From positions 5,766,001 through 5,830,000 of the forward strand of contig NZ_CP018082.1 of the NCBI RefSeq assembly GCF_001886715.1: 64,000 nt of DNA. Direction: 5' to 3'. Under the pieces are notes generated by a model. That model ran no database searches and was not told the DNA's origin. It saw only the letters and a list, made by a program, of their open reading frames with translations. Shown in pieces: positions 39,647 through 48,684 of the stretch (its first letter is position 1; every line of letters begins with the position of its first letter). Origin of the DNA: Nocardia mangyaensis. Its GTDB lineage: Bacteria > Actinomycetota > Actinomycetes > Mycobacteriales > Mycobacteriaceae. The position numbers and the translations under genes were made by a program.

Positions 39647-39770
39647 GCGATCTCGCGCCGTTCGCCCGCCGCTCCGTCGAGCTCGTCGAATGCCGCTGCG
39701 GCATACCTTATGTCCTCTTCGGACACGGGGCCGAACTCGTCGTCCCAGCCGTCGCGCCGATGGTCGGACG
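39643..39770 (-). pseudogene. Antitoxin C-terminal remnant
   Basis: An open frame ending at 39643 reads HRRDGWDDEFGPVSEEDIRY then AAAAFDELDGAAGERREIA and overlaps the PIN fragment start by four bases. The acidic tail is typical of an antitoxin, but no start codon or DNA-binding part exists before it runs into the cbs stop codon. It is evidently cut off at its 5' end. Confidence 0.5.
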
Positions 39771-39772
39771 TG

Positions 39773-41155
39773 TCAGATGGAGCCGGTGCTCAAGAAGCCC
39801 AGGAGGTCGTGGCGGGTGATGACGCCGACGGGCTTGCCGTCTTCGACGACCATGAGGGCGTCGGAGTCGGAGAGGGCCTTGGTGGCGCTGGAGAGGGGTT
39901 CGCCCGAACCGATCAGGGGGAACGACGGGCTCATGTGCTGGGCGACGGAGTCGGTGAGCTGGGCTCGGCCTTCGAAGACGGCCGAGAGCAGGTCGCGTTC
40001 GGTGACGCTGCCCGCGACCTCGCCCGCCATGACGGGGGGTTCGGCGCCGACGACGGGCATCTGGGAGACGCCGTATTCACGCAGGATCTCGATGGCGTCG
40101 CGCAGGGTTTCCGAGGGGTGGGTGTGGACCAGGTCGGGCAGGGCGCCGGACTTGCCGCGCAGGACATCGCCGACCAGGGGTTCGGGGCCCGCCTCGAGCG
40201 GCGTGGTGAGGAAGCCGTAGGAGCTCATCCACTTGTCGTTGAAGATCTTCGACAGGTAGCCGCGGCCACCGTCGGGCAGCAGCACGACCACGACGGCGTC
40301 GGGATCGCGACGGGCCACCTCGATCGCGGCGACCACGGCCATGCCGCAGGAACCGCCGACCAGCAGGCCCTCCTCGCGGGCCAGGCGCCGGGTCATCTCG
40401 AAGGAGTCGGCATCGGAGACGGCGATGATCTCATCGGGGATGGACGGGTCGTAGGCGGTGGGCCAGAAGTCCTCGCCGACGCCCTCGACCAGATAGGGGC
40501 GGCCGGTACCGCCGGAGTAGACCGAGCCCTCGGGATCGGCGCCGACGATCTTGACCTTGCCGCCGGAGACCTCCTTGAGGTAGCGGCCGGTGCCGCTGAT
40601 GGTGCCGCCGGTGCCGACGCCCGCGACGAAGTGGGTGATCTTGCCTTCGGTGTCGCGCCAGATCTCGGGGCCGGTGGTCTCGTAGTGACTCTCCGGGCCG
40701 CCCGGGTTCGAGTACTGGTTGGGCTTCCAGGCACCTTCGATCTCGCGGACCAGGCGATCGGAGACGTTGTAATAGCTGTCGGGGTGCTCCGGCGGCACGG
40801 CGGTCGGGCAGACCACGACCTCGGCGCCGTAGGCACGCAGCACGTTGCGCTTGTCCTCGCTGACCTTGTCCGGGCAGACGAACACGCACTTGTACCCGCG
40901 CTGCTGGGCGACCAGTGCCAGACCGACACCGGTATTGCCGGACGTGGGCTCCACGATGGTGCCGCCAGGCTTCAGCAGCCCGTCCTCCTCGGCCGCCTCG
41001 ATCATCTTGACCGCGATCCGGTCCTTGGAGCTGCCGCCCGGATTGAGGTATTCGATCTTGGCGGCCACCAGACCCGCTCCCGGGCCGACCACCGAGTTCA
41101 GCCGAACCAGGGGGGTGTTACCGATGAGGTCGACAACGTGATCCGCAATGCGCAT
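39773..41155 (-). CDS. cbs: Cystathionine beta-synthase
   Basis: 460 residues (Rv1077, 464). It condenses serine and homocysteine. The PLP lysine is in NPGGSSKDRIAVKM; EPTSGNTGVGLALVA and GVGTGGTISGTGRYLK hold the cofactor phosphate. Two C-terminal CBS regulatory domains follow (about 345-460). ATG 41155 is the family start; the ORF to 41266 is longer than homologues. It is divergent from the SGNH lipase gene. Confidence 0.96.
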   Translation of the reverse strand: MRIADHVVDLIGNTPLVRLNSVVGPGAGLVAAKIEYLNPGGSSKDRIAVKMIEAAEEDGLLKPGGTIVEPTSGNTGVGLALVAQQRGYKCVFVCPDKVSEDKRNVLRAYGAEVVVCPTAVPPEHPDSYYNVSDRLVREIEGAWKPNQYSNPGGPESHYETTGPEIWRDTEGKITHFVAGVGTGGTISGTGRYLKEVSGGKVKIVGADPEGSVYSGGTGRPYLVEGVGEDFWPTAYDPSIPDEIIAVSDADSFEMTRRLAREEGLLVGGSCGMAVVAAIEVARRDPDAVVVVLLPDGGRGYLSKIFNDKWMSSYGFLTTPLEAGPEPLVGDVLRGKSGALPDLVHTHPSETLRDAIEILREYGVSQMPVVGAEPPVMAGEVAGSVTERDLLSAVFEGRAQLTDSVAQHMSPSFPLIGSGEPLSSATKALSDSDALMVVEDGKPVGVITRHDLLGFLSTGSI

Positions 41156-41256
41156 ACTCCCCATCGTTGCAGAACCATAGCTCGGGGGCTCGACCTGGTC
41201 GGATCCTGTGAGCAGTGGCACCGTCCCCGGCGGGCCACGTCGTAGAATTTTCCACT

Positions 41257-42126
41257 GTGAGCGCACCTCGAATCAGCTGGCGGACCGCGGTCGTCACGGG
41301 AGCCACCACCGTGCTCGCCGGGTCCGGCGCGGGCACCGTTTCCTGGGCCACCTATCGCCTGCTGATGACCCAGGCCGGGGCCGCCCGCGCGGTCATCGGC
41401 CGCGACACGTCCAAGCCGCCGGAGGCCGACGGGGTGTACGCGCCCGGCGCGACGCTGCCCGAGCCGTGGCGCAAGGGCACGCCCGTCGATCTGCATCTGA
41501 TGGTCTTCGGCGATTCCACCGCGGCCGGGCTCGGCTGCCTCAGCGCGGCCGATGTGCCGGGAGTACGGCTGGCCCGCGGGCTCGCCGAGGCCACCGGGCA
41601 GCGCATCCGGCTCAGCACCAAGGCGATCTCGGGCGCCACCTCCAAGGGCTTGGCCGGGCAGGTCGACGCGATGTTCGTGGCGGGCCCCGCGCCCGACGCG
41701 GCGGTCATCCTGGTCGGCGCCAACGACATCACCAAGAAGCACTCGATCCGGGCCTCGGCCCACAGGCTGGCCATGGCCGTGGCGCGGTTGCGCGAGGCCG
41801 ACGCGCTGGTGGTGGTCGGCACCTGCCCGAACCTGGGCACCGTCATCGCGATCCCGCAGCCGCTGCGCACGGTGGTGGCGAACTGGAGTGTGCGCCTGGC
41901 CAAGGCACAGACGGTGGCCATCAGGATGGCCGGTGGGATCGCGGTCCCGATGGGTTCACCACTGGTCGCCTCCGAGTTCAAGGCCGCACCGGAGATCCTG
42001 TTCGCCACCGACGGCTTCCACCCCTCCGCCGCGGGGTACGAACTGGCCGCGGCACAGCTGCTCCCCGTCCTGGTCGATGCGGTGCGCACCCGCCCTGCCC
42101 TTCCGATCGCGCACAGCGAGACGTAG
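41257..42126 (+). CDS. SGNH/GDSL-family lipase or esterase
   Basis: 289 residues from GTG 41257. An N-terminal membrane anchor or uncleaved signal (TAVVTGATTVLAGSGAGTVS) precedes the SGNH blocks: MVFGDSTAAGLG (nucleophile Ser), LVGANDITKK and FATDGFHPSAAGYE (Asp/His). A -10-like TAGAAT at 41243-41248 fits leaderless initiation at 41257. Homologue of Rv1075c, an esterase in mycobacteria. The lipU gene that separates it from cbs in M. tuberculosis is missing. Confidence 0.87.
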   Translation: MSAPRISWRTAVVTGATTVLAGSGAGTVSWATYRLLMTQAGAARAVIGRDTSKPPEADGVYAPGATLPEPWRKGTPVDLHLMVFGDSTAAGLGCLSAADVPGVRLARGLAEATGQRIRLSTKAISGATSKGLAGQVDAMFVAGPAPDAAVILVGANDITKKHSIRASAHRLAMAVARLREADALVVVGTCPNLGTVIAIPQPLRTVVANWSVRLAKAQTVAIRMAGGIAVPMGSPLVASEFKAAPEILFATDGFHPSAAGYELAAAQLLPVLVDAVRTRPALPIAHSET

Positions 42127-42186
42127 ATTCACGAAAGACCGGCTTGTAAACAGCCGTTCACGCCAGCCATCTGAAAAGGAGTCCTC

Positions 42187-43404
42187 ATGCCAGAGGCCGT
42201 CATCGTCTCCACCGCCCGTTCCCCCATCGGTCGTGCCGTCAAGGGTTCACTCGCGGGAATGCGTCCGGACGACCTGACCGCGCAGATGGTGCGGGCCGCG
42301 CTGGCCAAGGTGCCCGCGCTCGACCCGACGCAGATCGACGACATCATCCTCGGCACCGGCTCCCCCGCCGGTGAGGGTGGCTTCGGGATGGGCCGCATCG
42401 TCGCCATCGAGCTGGGCCTCGACGTCGTCCCCGGCACCACCGTCCAGCGCTACTGTGCGTCCTCGCTGCAGACCACCCGGATGGCCTTCCACGCCATCAA
42501 GGCAGGCGAGGGCGATGTGTTCATCTCCGCCGGCGTGGAGACCGTCTCGCGCTACGCCCGTGGTTCGGCCGACAGCTCGCCCGACACCAGGAACACCCTG
42601 TTCGACGAGGCCGTCGCCCGCACCGCCAAGGCCGCCGAGGGCGGCGCGGGCGTCTGGCACGACCCGCGTCAGGACGGCCTGCTGCCCGACGCCTACATCG
42701 CGATGGGCCAGACCGCCGAGAACGTCGCCTCGCTGACCGGCATCAGCCGCGAGGACCAGGACCACTGGGGCGTGCGCTCGCAGAACCGCGCGGAGGAGGC
42801 CATCAAGGCCGGCTTCTTCGAACGGGAGATCTCGCCGGTCACCCTGCCCGACGGCACCGTGATCAGCAAGGACGACGGCCCGCGCGCCGGCGTCACCTAC
42901 GAGGCGGTCAGCCAGCTCAAGCCGGTCTTCCGTCCCGATGGCACCGTCACCGCGGGCAACTGCTGCGCGCTCAACGACGGCGCGGCCGCGCTGGTCATCA
43001 TGAGCGACACCAAGGCCAAGGAACTGGGCCTGACCCCGCTGGCCCGCATCGTGTCCACCGGTGTCTCGGGCCTGTCGCCCGAGATCATGGGCCTGGGCCC
43101 GATCGAAGCGGTCAAGAAGGCCCTCGCCCTGGCGGGCAAGTCGGTCTCCGACATCGACCTGTTCGAGATCAACGAGGCCTTCGCGGTGCAGGTGCTCGGT
43201 TCGGCGCGTGAGCTGAAGATCGACGAGGACAAGCTCAACGTCTCCGGTGGCGCGATCGCGCTGGGCCACCCGTTCGGTATGACCGGTGCCCGCATCACCG
43301 CCACGCTGCTGAACAACCTCACCACCTACGATAAGCAGTTCGGCGTGGAGACCATGTGCGTCGGCGGCGGCCAGGGCATGGCCCTCGTCATCGAGCGGCT
43401 GTAA
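42187..43404 (+). CDS. fadA3: Thiolase / acetyl-CoA acetyltransferase
   Basis: 405 residues, matching Rv1074c in position. The nucleophile Cys is in VQRYCASSLQT, then DLFEINEAFAVQ, GGAIALGHPFGMTGAR (His) and the proton-shuttling Cys in CVGGGQGMALV. It cleaves 3-ketoacyl-CoA in beta-oxidation or condenses acetyl-CoA. It sits 60 bases after the SGNH gene on the same strand and ends at a strong terminator. Confidence 0.95.
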   Translation: MPEAVIVSTARSPIGRAVKGSLAGMRPDDLTAQMVRAALAKVPALDPTQIDDIILGTGSPAGEGGFGMGRIVAIELGLDVVPGTTVQRYCASSLQTTRMAFHAIKAGEGDVFISAGVETVSRYARGSADSSPDTRNTLFDEAVARTAKAAEGGAGVWHDPRQDGLLPDAYIAMGQTAENVASLTGISREDQDHWGVRSQNRAEEAIKAGFFEREISPVTLPDGTVISKDDGPRAGVTYEAVSQLKPVFRPDGTVTAGNCCALNDGAAALVIMSDTKAKELGLTPLARIVSTGVSGLSPEIMGLGPIEAVKKALALAGKSVSDIDLFEINEAFAVQVLGSARELKIDEDKLNVSGGAIALGHPFGMTGARITATLLNNLTTYDKQFGVETMCVGGGQGMALVIERL

Positions 43405-43409
43405 TAGCG

Positions 43410-43442
43410 AAGCGGCTCCCCACCTCAGGTGGGGAGCCGCTT
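43410..43442. terminator. Bidirectional terminator between thiolase and Bax-inhibitor genes
   Basis: Near-perfect stem AAGCGGCTCCCCACC with GGTGGGGAGCCGCTT around a short TCA turn, then TTT. It lies in the gap between convergent stop codons. Confidence 0.88.
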
Positions 43443-43461
43443 TCGTGTTGCTACTTACCTG

Positions 43462-44322
43462 TCAATCGCGCTGGAAGTAGGTCAGCAGGCGCAGGATCTC
43501 GATGTAGAGCCAGACCAGGGTGATGGTCAGGCCGAGGGCCACGCCCCAGGCGGCCTTCTCGGGAGCCTGGGCGCGGATCAGCTGATCGGCGGCGTCGAAG
43601 TCCAGCAGGAAGCTGAACGCGGCGATGGCGATACAGACCAGGCTGAACACGATCGCCAGCGGGCCACCGTCACGCAGGCCGAAGCCGCCGTCGGTGAAGA
43701 AGCTCGCCACCAGGTTGCCGACCATCAGCACCAGCACACCGACCATGGCGCCGATCAACATTCGGGTGAAGCGCGGGGTCACGCGGATGGCACCGGTCTT
43801 GTAGACCACGAGCATGCCGAAGAACACGCCGAAGGTGCCGAGCACCGCCTGGCCGATCAGGGCGCTTCCGCCCACTCCGCCGAAGGTGACATCGGTGAAC
43901 ATCAGCGACAGCGCGCCGAGGAACAGGCCCTCGAACGCCGCGTAGGACAGGACGATGGCCGGGTTGTCCATCTTGTTGCCGAAGGTCGCGACGAGGACCA
44001 GCACCAAGCCGATGATGCCGCCGCCGATGACGAACAGCGGTGCCAGCGAGGGGTTCGCCGTGGACAGCGCGTAGGAGGCGATCGCCGCGACGGTCAGCAC
44101 CGCGAGGGTGATGCCGGTCTTGGTGACCACGTCGTCGATGGTCATCGTGCGGGTGGCGGGGCCCTGCTGGTACGGCTGGCCGTACTGCTGCCCGTATTCG
44201 CCGTACTGCTGCTGCTTGCCCAACTGGACCGCGCCGGCGGTGCCCGAACCGAAGTTCGCGTAACCGCCGACTCCCTCTTGGCGAGGCAAGTTCTTGAACA
44301 CCGGATTCGATGAGGTACGCAC
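43462..44322 (-). CDS. Bax inhibitor-1/YccA family membrane protein
   Basis: 286 residues: a polar, Gln/Tyr-rich N-terminus (QQQYGEYGQQYGQPYQQG) then seven membrane segments. SYAAFEGLFLGALSLMF and FDAADQLIRAQAPEKAAWGV are typical BI-1 blocks; the paired acidic residues near the C-terminus form the proton/calcium gate in the family. GTG 44322 has AAAGG upstream and gives the VRTSSNPVFKNLP start seen in mycobacterial Rv1072. Confidence 0.9.
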   Translation of the reverse strand: MRTSSNPVFKNLPRQEGVGGYANFGSGTAGAVQLGKQQQYGEYGQQYGQPYQQGPATRTMTIDDVVTKTGITLAVLTVAAIASYALSTANPSLAPLFVIGGGIIGLVLVLVATFGNKMDNPAIVLSYAAFEGLFLGALSLMFTDVTFGGVGGSALIGQAVLGTFGVFFGMLVVYKTGAIRVTPRFTRMLIGAMVGVLVLMVGNLVASFFTDGGFGLRDGGPLAIVFSLVCIAIAAFSFLLDFDAADQLIRAQAPEKAAWGVALGLTITLVWLYIEILRLLTYFQRD

Positions 44323-44486
44323 CGTGCGCCTTTCTTGGAGTGGTTTGTCGCTGTACAGCTCCAACTGCCCTGTCCAACGCGCCGCGATCGGACATAGTTC
44401 CCGGCGACCCGGTCACTGACCGCATCACCGCCCGTTCGGACAAATCGGACTCTACCGTGTTCGAGCCGCTCCCTCGATGTACGTCT

Positions 44487-45635
44487 CTATCGTTGTACGT
44501 CGCGCAGACCACGAACGGACCGCGTCACCGTGAACTTCTGGTTCCTTCCGATGACGTCGGTGTGCCCCACCATCCGTTCGACCACCCCGCGATAGTTCAG
44601 GTGCGAGTTGTAGACCGTCCACAGCTCACCGCCGGGCCGCAGCACGCGGCCGGTCTCGGCGAACATCTTGATCGCCGAACCGGTGTGCACGGCTGCGCCG
44701 ACATGGAACGGCGGATTGCACAGCACCAGGTCGGCGCTGTTGTCCGCGGCCGAGGACATCGCGTCGTCGCGCACCACCGTCACCCGGTCGGCGACGTCGT
44801 TGGCCGCCGCGGTGGCCCTGGCCGAGGCGACTGCCGCCGCGGACTGATCGGTGCCGACCACCCGGATGTGCGGGCGTGATTTGGCCAGCGCCACCGCGAG
44901 GATGCCGGTGCCGCAGCCCAGATCGATGGCCTCGCGGGCGTCGGGCTTCATCCGGTCCAGGTGTTCGAGCAGGAAACGGGTACCGATGTCGAGGCGCGGA
45001 CCGGAGAACGTGGCGCCGTAAGCGACGACGTCGCCGTTGATCTCGATGAGGTGCTCGCGCACCGGGAAGTGGGACTCGCCGACCGGCAGCGGCCCGTCGA
45101 CGACGAGTACCCGCGACTTCTGCCTGCCCCGCCCCGCTCGCACCCGGGCGAACGATTCGGCGAGCACGCCGTTCATGGCCTGAGTGAGGTACTTGTCGCG
45201 CCCACCCGCGAACACCACCACATCCTCGGCGGCGTGGCGGGCGATGGCCTCGGCCGTCTCGGCCAGGCCCGACAGCATCTTGGGCAGGCGCATCAGGACC
45301 AGGCGCGCGCCGGTGAGCAGATCGGCGTCGAGGGCGTGGCTGCTGTAGCGGTCGCTGAGCCCGAGGTTCTTGGCATTGCCCGCGAGCGCGAGTTCGCCGG
45401 TGATCAGGTCCTGGTGCACCCGCAGGCCGGTGAGGTCGTGACGAGTGGCCGCGCCGATGGTGAGCGCACCGTAGGCATCACCGATCACCGCAACTTCGCC
45501 GCTACCCACCGCCGCCAGCGCGTCGGCGGCGGTGTCGAGGATCAATCGATCGGCCGCGTCGACGGCATAGAGGTTCGGCGCCTCCACATCCGGATACCGG
45601 CGCAGCCGGGTCAATACGTCCTCGACACTGTCCAC
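44487..45635 (-). CDS. RlmG/RsmC-type rRNA (guanine-N2) methyltransferase
   Basis: 382 residues. The duplicated methyltransferase fold of RlmG/RsmC: a degenerate N-terminal half, then a C-terminal SAM site AIDLGCGTGILAVAL and catalytic LVLCNPPFHVG, ending YNSHLNYRGVVERMVG and FTVTRSV. E. coli RlmG (378 residues) modifies 23S G1835 and RsmC 16S G1207; the two cannot be told apart here. Monocistronic. Confidence 0.85.
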   Translation of the reverse strand: MDSVEDVLTRLRRYPDVEAPNLYAVDAADRLILDTAADALAAVGSGEVAVIGDAYGALTIGAATRHDLTGLRVHQDLITGELALAGNAKNLGLSDRYSSHALDADLLTGARLVLMRLPKMLSGLAETAEAIARHAAEDVVVFAGGRDKYLTQAMNGVLAESFARVRAGRGRQKSRVLVVDGPLPVGESHFPVREHLIEINGDVVAYGATFSGPRLDIGTRFLLEHLDRMKPDAREAIDLGCGTGILAVALAKSRPHIRVVGTDQSAAAVASARATAAANDVADRVTVVRDDAMSSAADNSADLVLCNPPFHVGAAVHTGSAIKMFAETGRVLRPGGELWTVYNSHLNYRGVVERMVGHTDVIGRNQKFTVTRSVRGLRDVQR

Positions 45636-46037
45636 CCGACAAGTGTGCTAGATCGTTGCCCCACCGTCACATCCGACCCTGATATCCGTCGGTGGTCTTG
45701 CTCACAGTGCGGTGTCATACCATGTATTTCGGTGAGCACGAACAGCTTCCATCGATTTGCGACACCCTTGCAGATGGAGCCGGGCGGCGCGACCTCACGA
45801 ATCCCCTTGTTCCCCAGTGTTTCGGGGCAGCTACGCCCCGGCCAGGTATCCCGCCGTCGACCGGCGGCAGGCACGTCGTCCACCCGACCGGAGCCCCACC
45901 GACCGCCACAGGCCACCGATCAGCCCGCCGTATACACCGAGCCCACCCCGAATCAGTTTCCAGCAAACTTGCCGTAGCCGAACACGCCCGGCCTTCCTCC
46001 ACCGATCAGCCCCCTCCCCCTGCGTACCATCGGCCCC
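45636..46037. other. Intergenic stretch without a recognised gene
   Basis: About 400 bases between divergent genes. All ORFs here are overlapping, arginine- or proline-rich readings with no ribosome site. I see no strong hairpin; promoters for both flanking genes must lie within it. Confidence 0.5.
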
Positions 46038-46619
46038 ATGCGCAACGCCCCATTGTTCGTGTTGATCGCCGCCGCGGCGCTGCTACTGCCCGGCTGCGGG
46101 ACCGACGATGTGCCGACCGCGTCGCAGTCGACGGCGACGAGCACCACCAGCACGTTCGTCGAAGCCCCCGGTGACGCGCCCACCGATGCGGGCCCGAAGT
46201 CCGGTCCGGCCGACGCGGGCGCCGCGCTCACGGTCACCGACATCAGGATCGGCAGCCAGCCCGGCGTCGACCGGGTGGTCTTCGAGCTCGGCGGTACCGG
46301 GTCACCCGGGTGGCAGGTCGCCTACACCGACAGTGCCGCGCAGGACGGCAGTGGCCGCGCCGTTGAGGTGGCGGGCCGGTCGATCCTCGAAGTGCGCATC
46401 CTCGGCTCGGCCTACCCGTTCGACTCGACCGTCCCGCCGTATGCCGGACCCGATCCGGTGACCGATCCCGGCGCGCCCGGCATCACCGGGGTGTACGAGT
46501 CGCTGATCTACGAGGGCGTCACCCAGTCGTTCATCGGCGTCGAGGCCGACCGGCCTCCGTTCGCCGTCAGCGCGCTGGCCGACCCGCCGCGCCTGGTCGT
46601 CGACATCGCCACCCAGTAG
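46038..46619 (+). CDS. AMIN-like domain lipoprotein
   Basis: 193 residues. Lipoprotein signal MRNAPLFVLIAAAALLLPGC, then a Thr/Ser-rich linker (TATSTTSTFVEAPGD) and a beta-rich domain: LTVTDIRIGSQPGVDRVVFE with later VTQSFIGVEADRPPFAVSAL and PPRLVVDIATQ, the AMIN-like pattern of actinobacterial surface lipoproteins, which may contact the cell wall. Monocistronic or first of a loose cluster of exported proteins. Confidence 0.82.
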   Translation: MRNAPLFVLIAAAALLLPGCGTDDVPTASQSTATSTTSTFVEAPGDAPTDAGPKSGPADAGAALTVTDIRIGSQPGVDRVVFELGGTGSPGWQVAYTDSAAQDGSGRAVEVAGRSILEVRILGSAYPFDSTVPPYAGPDPVTDPGAPGITGVYESLIYEGVTQSFIGVEADRPPFAVSALADPPRLVVDIATQ

Positions 46620-46680
46620 CTCTACCCCTACCGTGTCCGGGTATTAGCGCCGAACGATCGCGCTGGTTAGACTGGCCGCC

Positions 46681-47268
46681 GTGATCGACCAGCCTCCGCA
46701 TCCGCGGGCCCTCGGCATCGCCAGGGCCCTCGCCGTGCTGACACTGCTGGCCGGAATCGTCGCCATGCACTCGGCGGTCTTCGCCCCGGTCTCCGCGCAC
46801 GCCGCCCACGCCTCCGAGACCGGATCGACCGCACACCCACTCCCGGAACCGCCGATCACCCGCGTGCCCGAGGGGCAACTGGCCGCGCACAGTGCCGAAC
46901 CGCGACCGGCCGCGCACGTCGCCGAGATCCAGACAGCCGCGCGACCTTCCAACGAACAACCGGTTACCCACACTGCCGGGGGGCACTCGCTCGGTGCCGA
47001 GGAAGTCGTCGTCACGCGCGAGTCGGGCGACGCCCACGCCGCGGGCACCGGCTGTGGCGCCCCCAGCTGCTCCGAGCACACCGCTGTACACGCCTGCGTC
47101 TTCATCCTCGCCGCACTCGCCATCGCGTTGAGTCTGGTCCGGCTCTACCGCCTCGGTGATGGTTCCGCCGAGGCGCGATCGGTGTCGACGATCTCGCGCG
47201 GCCGACGCCGACGACCACCCCCGTGGACCGTTCTCACGCTCTCCCAACTGGCGATCCTGCGGATCTGA
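46681..47268 (+). CDS. DUF6153-like membrane protein
   Basis: 195 residues from GTG 46681. Two membrane helices (ALAVLTLLAGIVAMHSAVF and HACVFILAALAIALSLVRL) flank a long histidine-bearing exported loop with paired cysteines (AGTGCGAPSCSEH). A basic tail follows. This layout matches DUF6153 proteins, often encoded just before a DUF305 lipoprotein as here; copper or other metal handling has been suggested from such neighbourhoods but is unproven. Confidence 0.7.
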   Translation: MIDQPPHPRALGIARALAVLTLLAGIVAMHSAVFAPVSAHAAHASETGSTAHPLPEPPITRVPEGQLAAHSAEPRPAAHVAEIQTAARPSNEQPVTHTAGGHSLGAEEVVVTRESGDAHAAGTGCGAPSCSEHTAVHACVFILAALAIALSLVRLYRLGDGSAEARSVSTISRGRRRRPPPWTVLTLSQLAILRI

Positions 47269-47329
47269 CAGACCGGCCATCACGGCCCCCTCTGCCAGCA
47301 ACCCACACCGAATCCCCAGGAGGATCACC

Positions 47330-47947
47330 ATGTCCATCAGCCGTACCCGCAGCACCACCGTCGCCTTCGCCGCAGCCGCCGCCCTGTTCGCCGCGGGGTG
47401 TAGCGACGACAGCTCCGAGTCCACGCACACCGGTGAGCACGTCACGACAGCCACCTCGACCAGCGCGACGGCCGCCGCCCGCACCGATTTCAACGACGCC
47501 GACGTCACCTTCCTGCAGATGATGTACCCGCATCACGCGCAGGCGGTCGAGATGGCGCAACTGGTACCGAGCCGCACGGACAACGCGCAGCTCATCGAGC
47601 TGGCCGCGCAGGTGGAGCAGGCCCAGGCCCCGGAGATGGCCCAGATCACCGAGCTGTTGACCAGCTTCGGCAAGCCGGCGCCGACCGCGAGCGAGGGCCA
47701 CGAGGGCCACGCGATGCCGGGGATGATGACCGACGAGCAGATGAGCGCGCTGGAATCGGCCACCGGCGCCGACTTCGACCGGCAGTGGCTGGAGATGATG
47801 ATCGACCATCACGAGGGCGCGGTCGACATGGCCGAAACCGAGCTGGCGGAGGGCACCAACCCTGAATCGCGCCAGCTGGCGACGACGATCATCGCCGATC
47901 AGGAGGCCGAGATCACCACGATGCGCGGCATGCTCGACCAAGGCTGA
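47330..47947 (+). CDS. DUF305 lipoprotein
   Basis: 205 residues. Lipoprotein signal ending LFAAGC. It has two ferritin-like four-helix repeats of DUF305, each with a Met/His-rich motif: FLQMMYPHHAQAVEMA and WLEMMIDHHEGAVDMA, good soft-metal ligands. AGGAGG precedes ATG 47330. It lies 61 bases after the DUF6153-like gene and is probably its partner. Confidence 0.9.
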   Translation: MSISRTRSTTVAFAAAAALFAAGCSDDSSESTHTGEHVTTATSTSATAAARTDFNDADVTFLQMMYPHHAQAVEMAQLVPSRTDNAQLIELAAQVEQAQAPEMAQITELLTSFGKPAPTASEGHEGHAMPGMMTDEQMSALESATGADFDRQWLEMMIDHHEGAVDMAETELAEGTNPESRQLATTIIADQEAEITTMRGMLDQG

Positions 47948-48108
47948 TCAGGGGGTGCGCCGGGGTCTGGGCGACCCCGGCGCACGTCTCGGTTGGTCAT
48001 CGAAATCGTCATCGCGAGCTGACGCCACCCGCACCGAGCCAGTACGGTCGATATGTTCGGCATCGGCGCATCTCGGTGACCGGCGGTCCTTGAGGGAGGA
48101 GAGGGAAC

Positions 48109-48624
48109 ATGCGAGTCCTGGAACGAGTGAGGCTCGGCACCGCGCTCGCGGTCACCGCGACGGGGGCGATCCTGCTCAGCGGCTGCACCAACAATGTGCA
48201 GGGAACCGCCGAGGCCAATCAGACCGATCTCGCCGCCTACACCTCCGAGGTCGCCGCGGCGCGGGCCGCGAAGATCGAGCGGGCCAATGTCGCCGCCTGC
48301 GACGGGCTGCGCGCGGCCAACAAGAGCTCGGTGACCTCCTTCAATGCCTACATCGAGGCCAGCAACAACCGCGCCCCCGACACCGATGACAAGGCGAACG
48401 AGGCCGTCACCACGCTGCGCAACAACGCCAAGGACCTCGACCGCAAGATCACCGAGGACGTGGTCGTCGAGGTCGCCGCACCCCTGCGCGCCTACCGCGA
48501 CAACACCAACACCCTGGCCGACACCCTTGACCGCCGCGCGCCCACCGACGAGCTCAACGGCGTGATCGATGTGTTCAACGGCGCCAAGGACGAGGCGATC
48601 GAGATCTGCCGCTCCTACGAATGA
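48109..48624 (+). CDS. Helical lipoprotein of unknown function
   Basis: 171 residues. Lipobox ILLSGC near residue 26, then nearly all helix with heptad-like spacing (AAYTSEVAAARAAKIERANV; TLRNNAKDLDRKITED) and two cysteines, VAACDGL and EICRSYE, at the ends. A strong GGGAGGAGAGG ribosome site precedes the ATG. No family recognised. Confidence 0.72.
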   Translation: MRVLERVRLGTALAVTATGAILLSGCTNNVQGTAEANQTDLAAYTSEVAAARAAKIERANVAACDGLRAANKSSVTSFNAYIEASNNRAPDTDDKANEAVTTLRNNAKDLDRKITEDVVVEVAAPLRAYRDNTNTLADTLDRRAPTDELNGVIDVFNGAKDEAIEICRSYE

Positions 48625-48684
48625 GCGGTAACAAGAACGTGACCGCTCGCGATTCCCCCCGGAGTCATCACTTGGGAGGGTTGT

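Noticed and set aside
39773..41266. Longer cbs reading with 37 extra N-terminal residues
   Set aside because: Extra residues are unlike homologues and overlap the SGNH promoter region.
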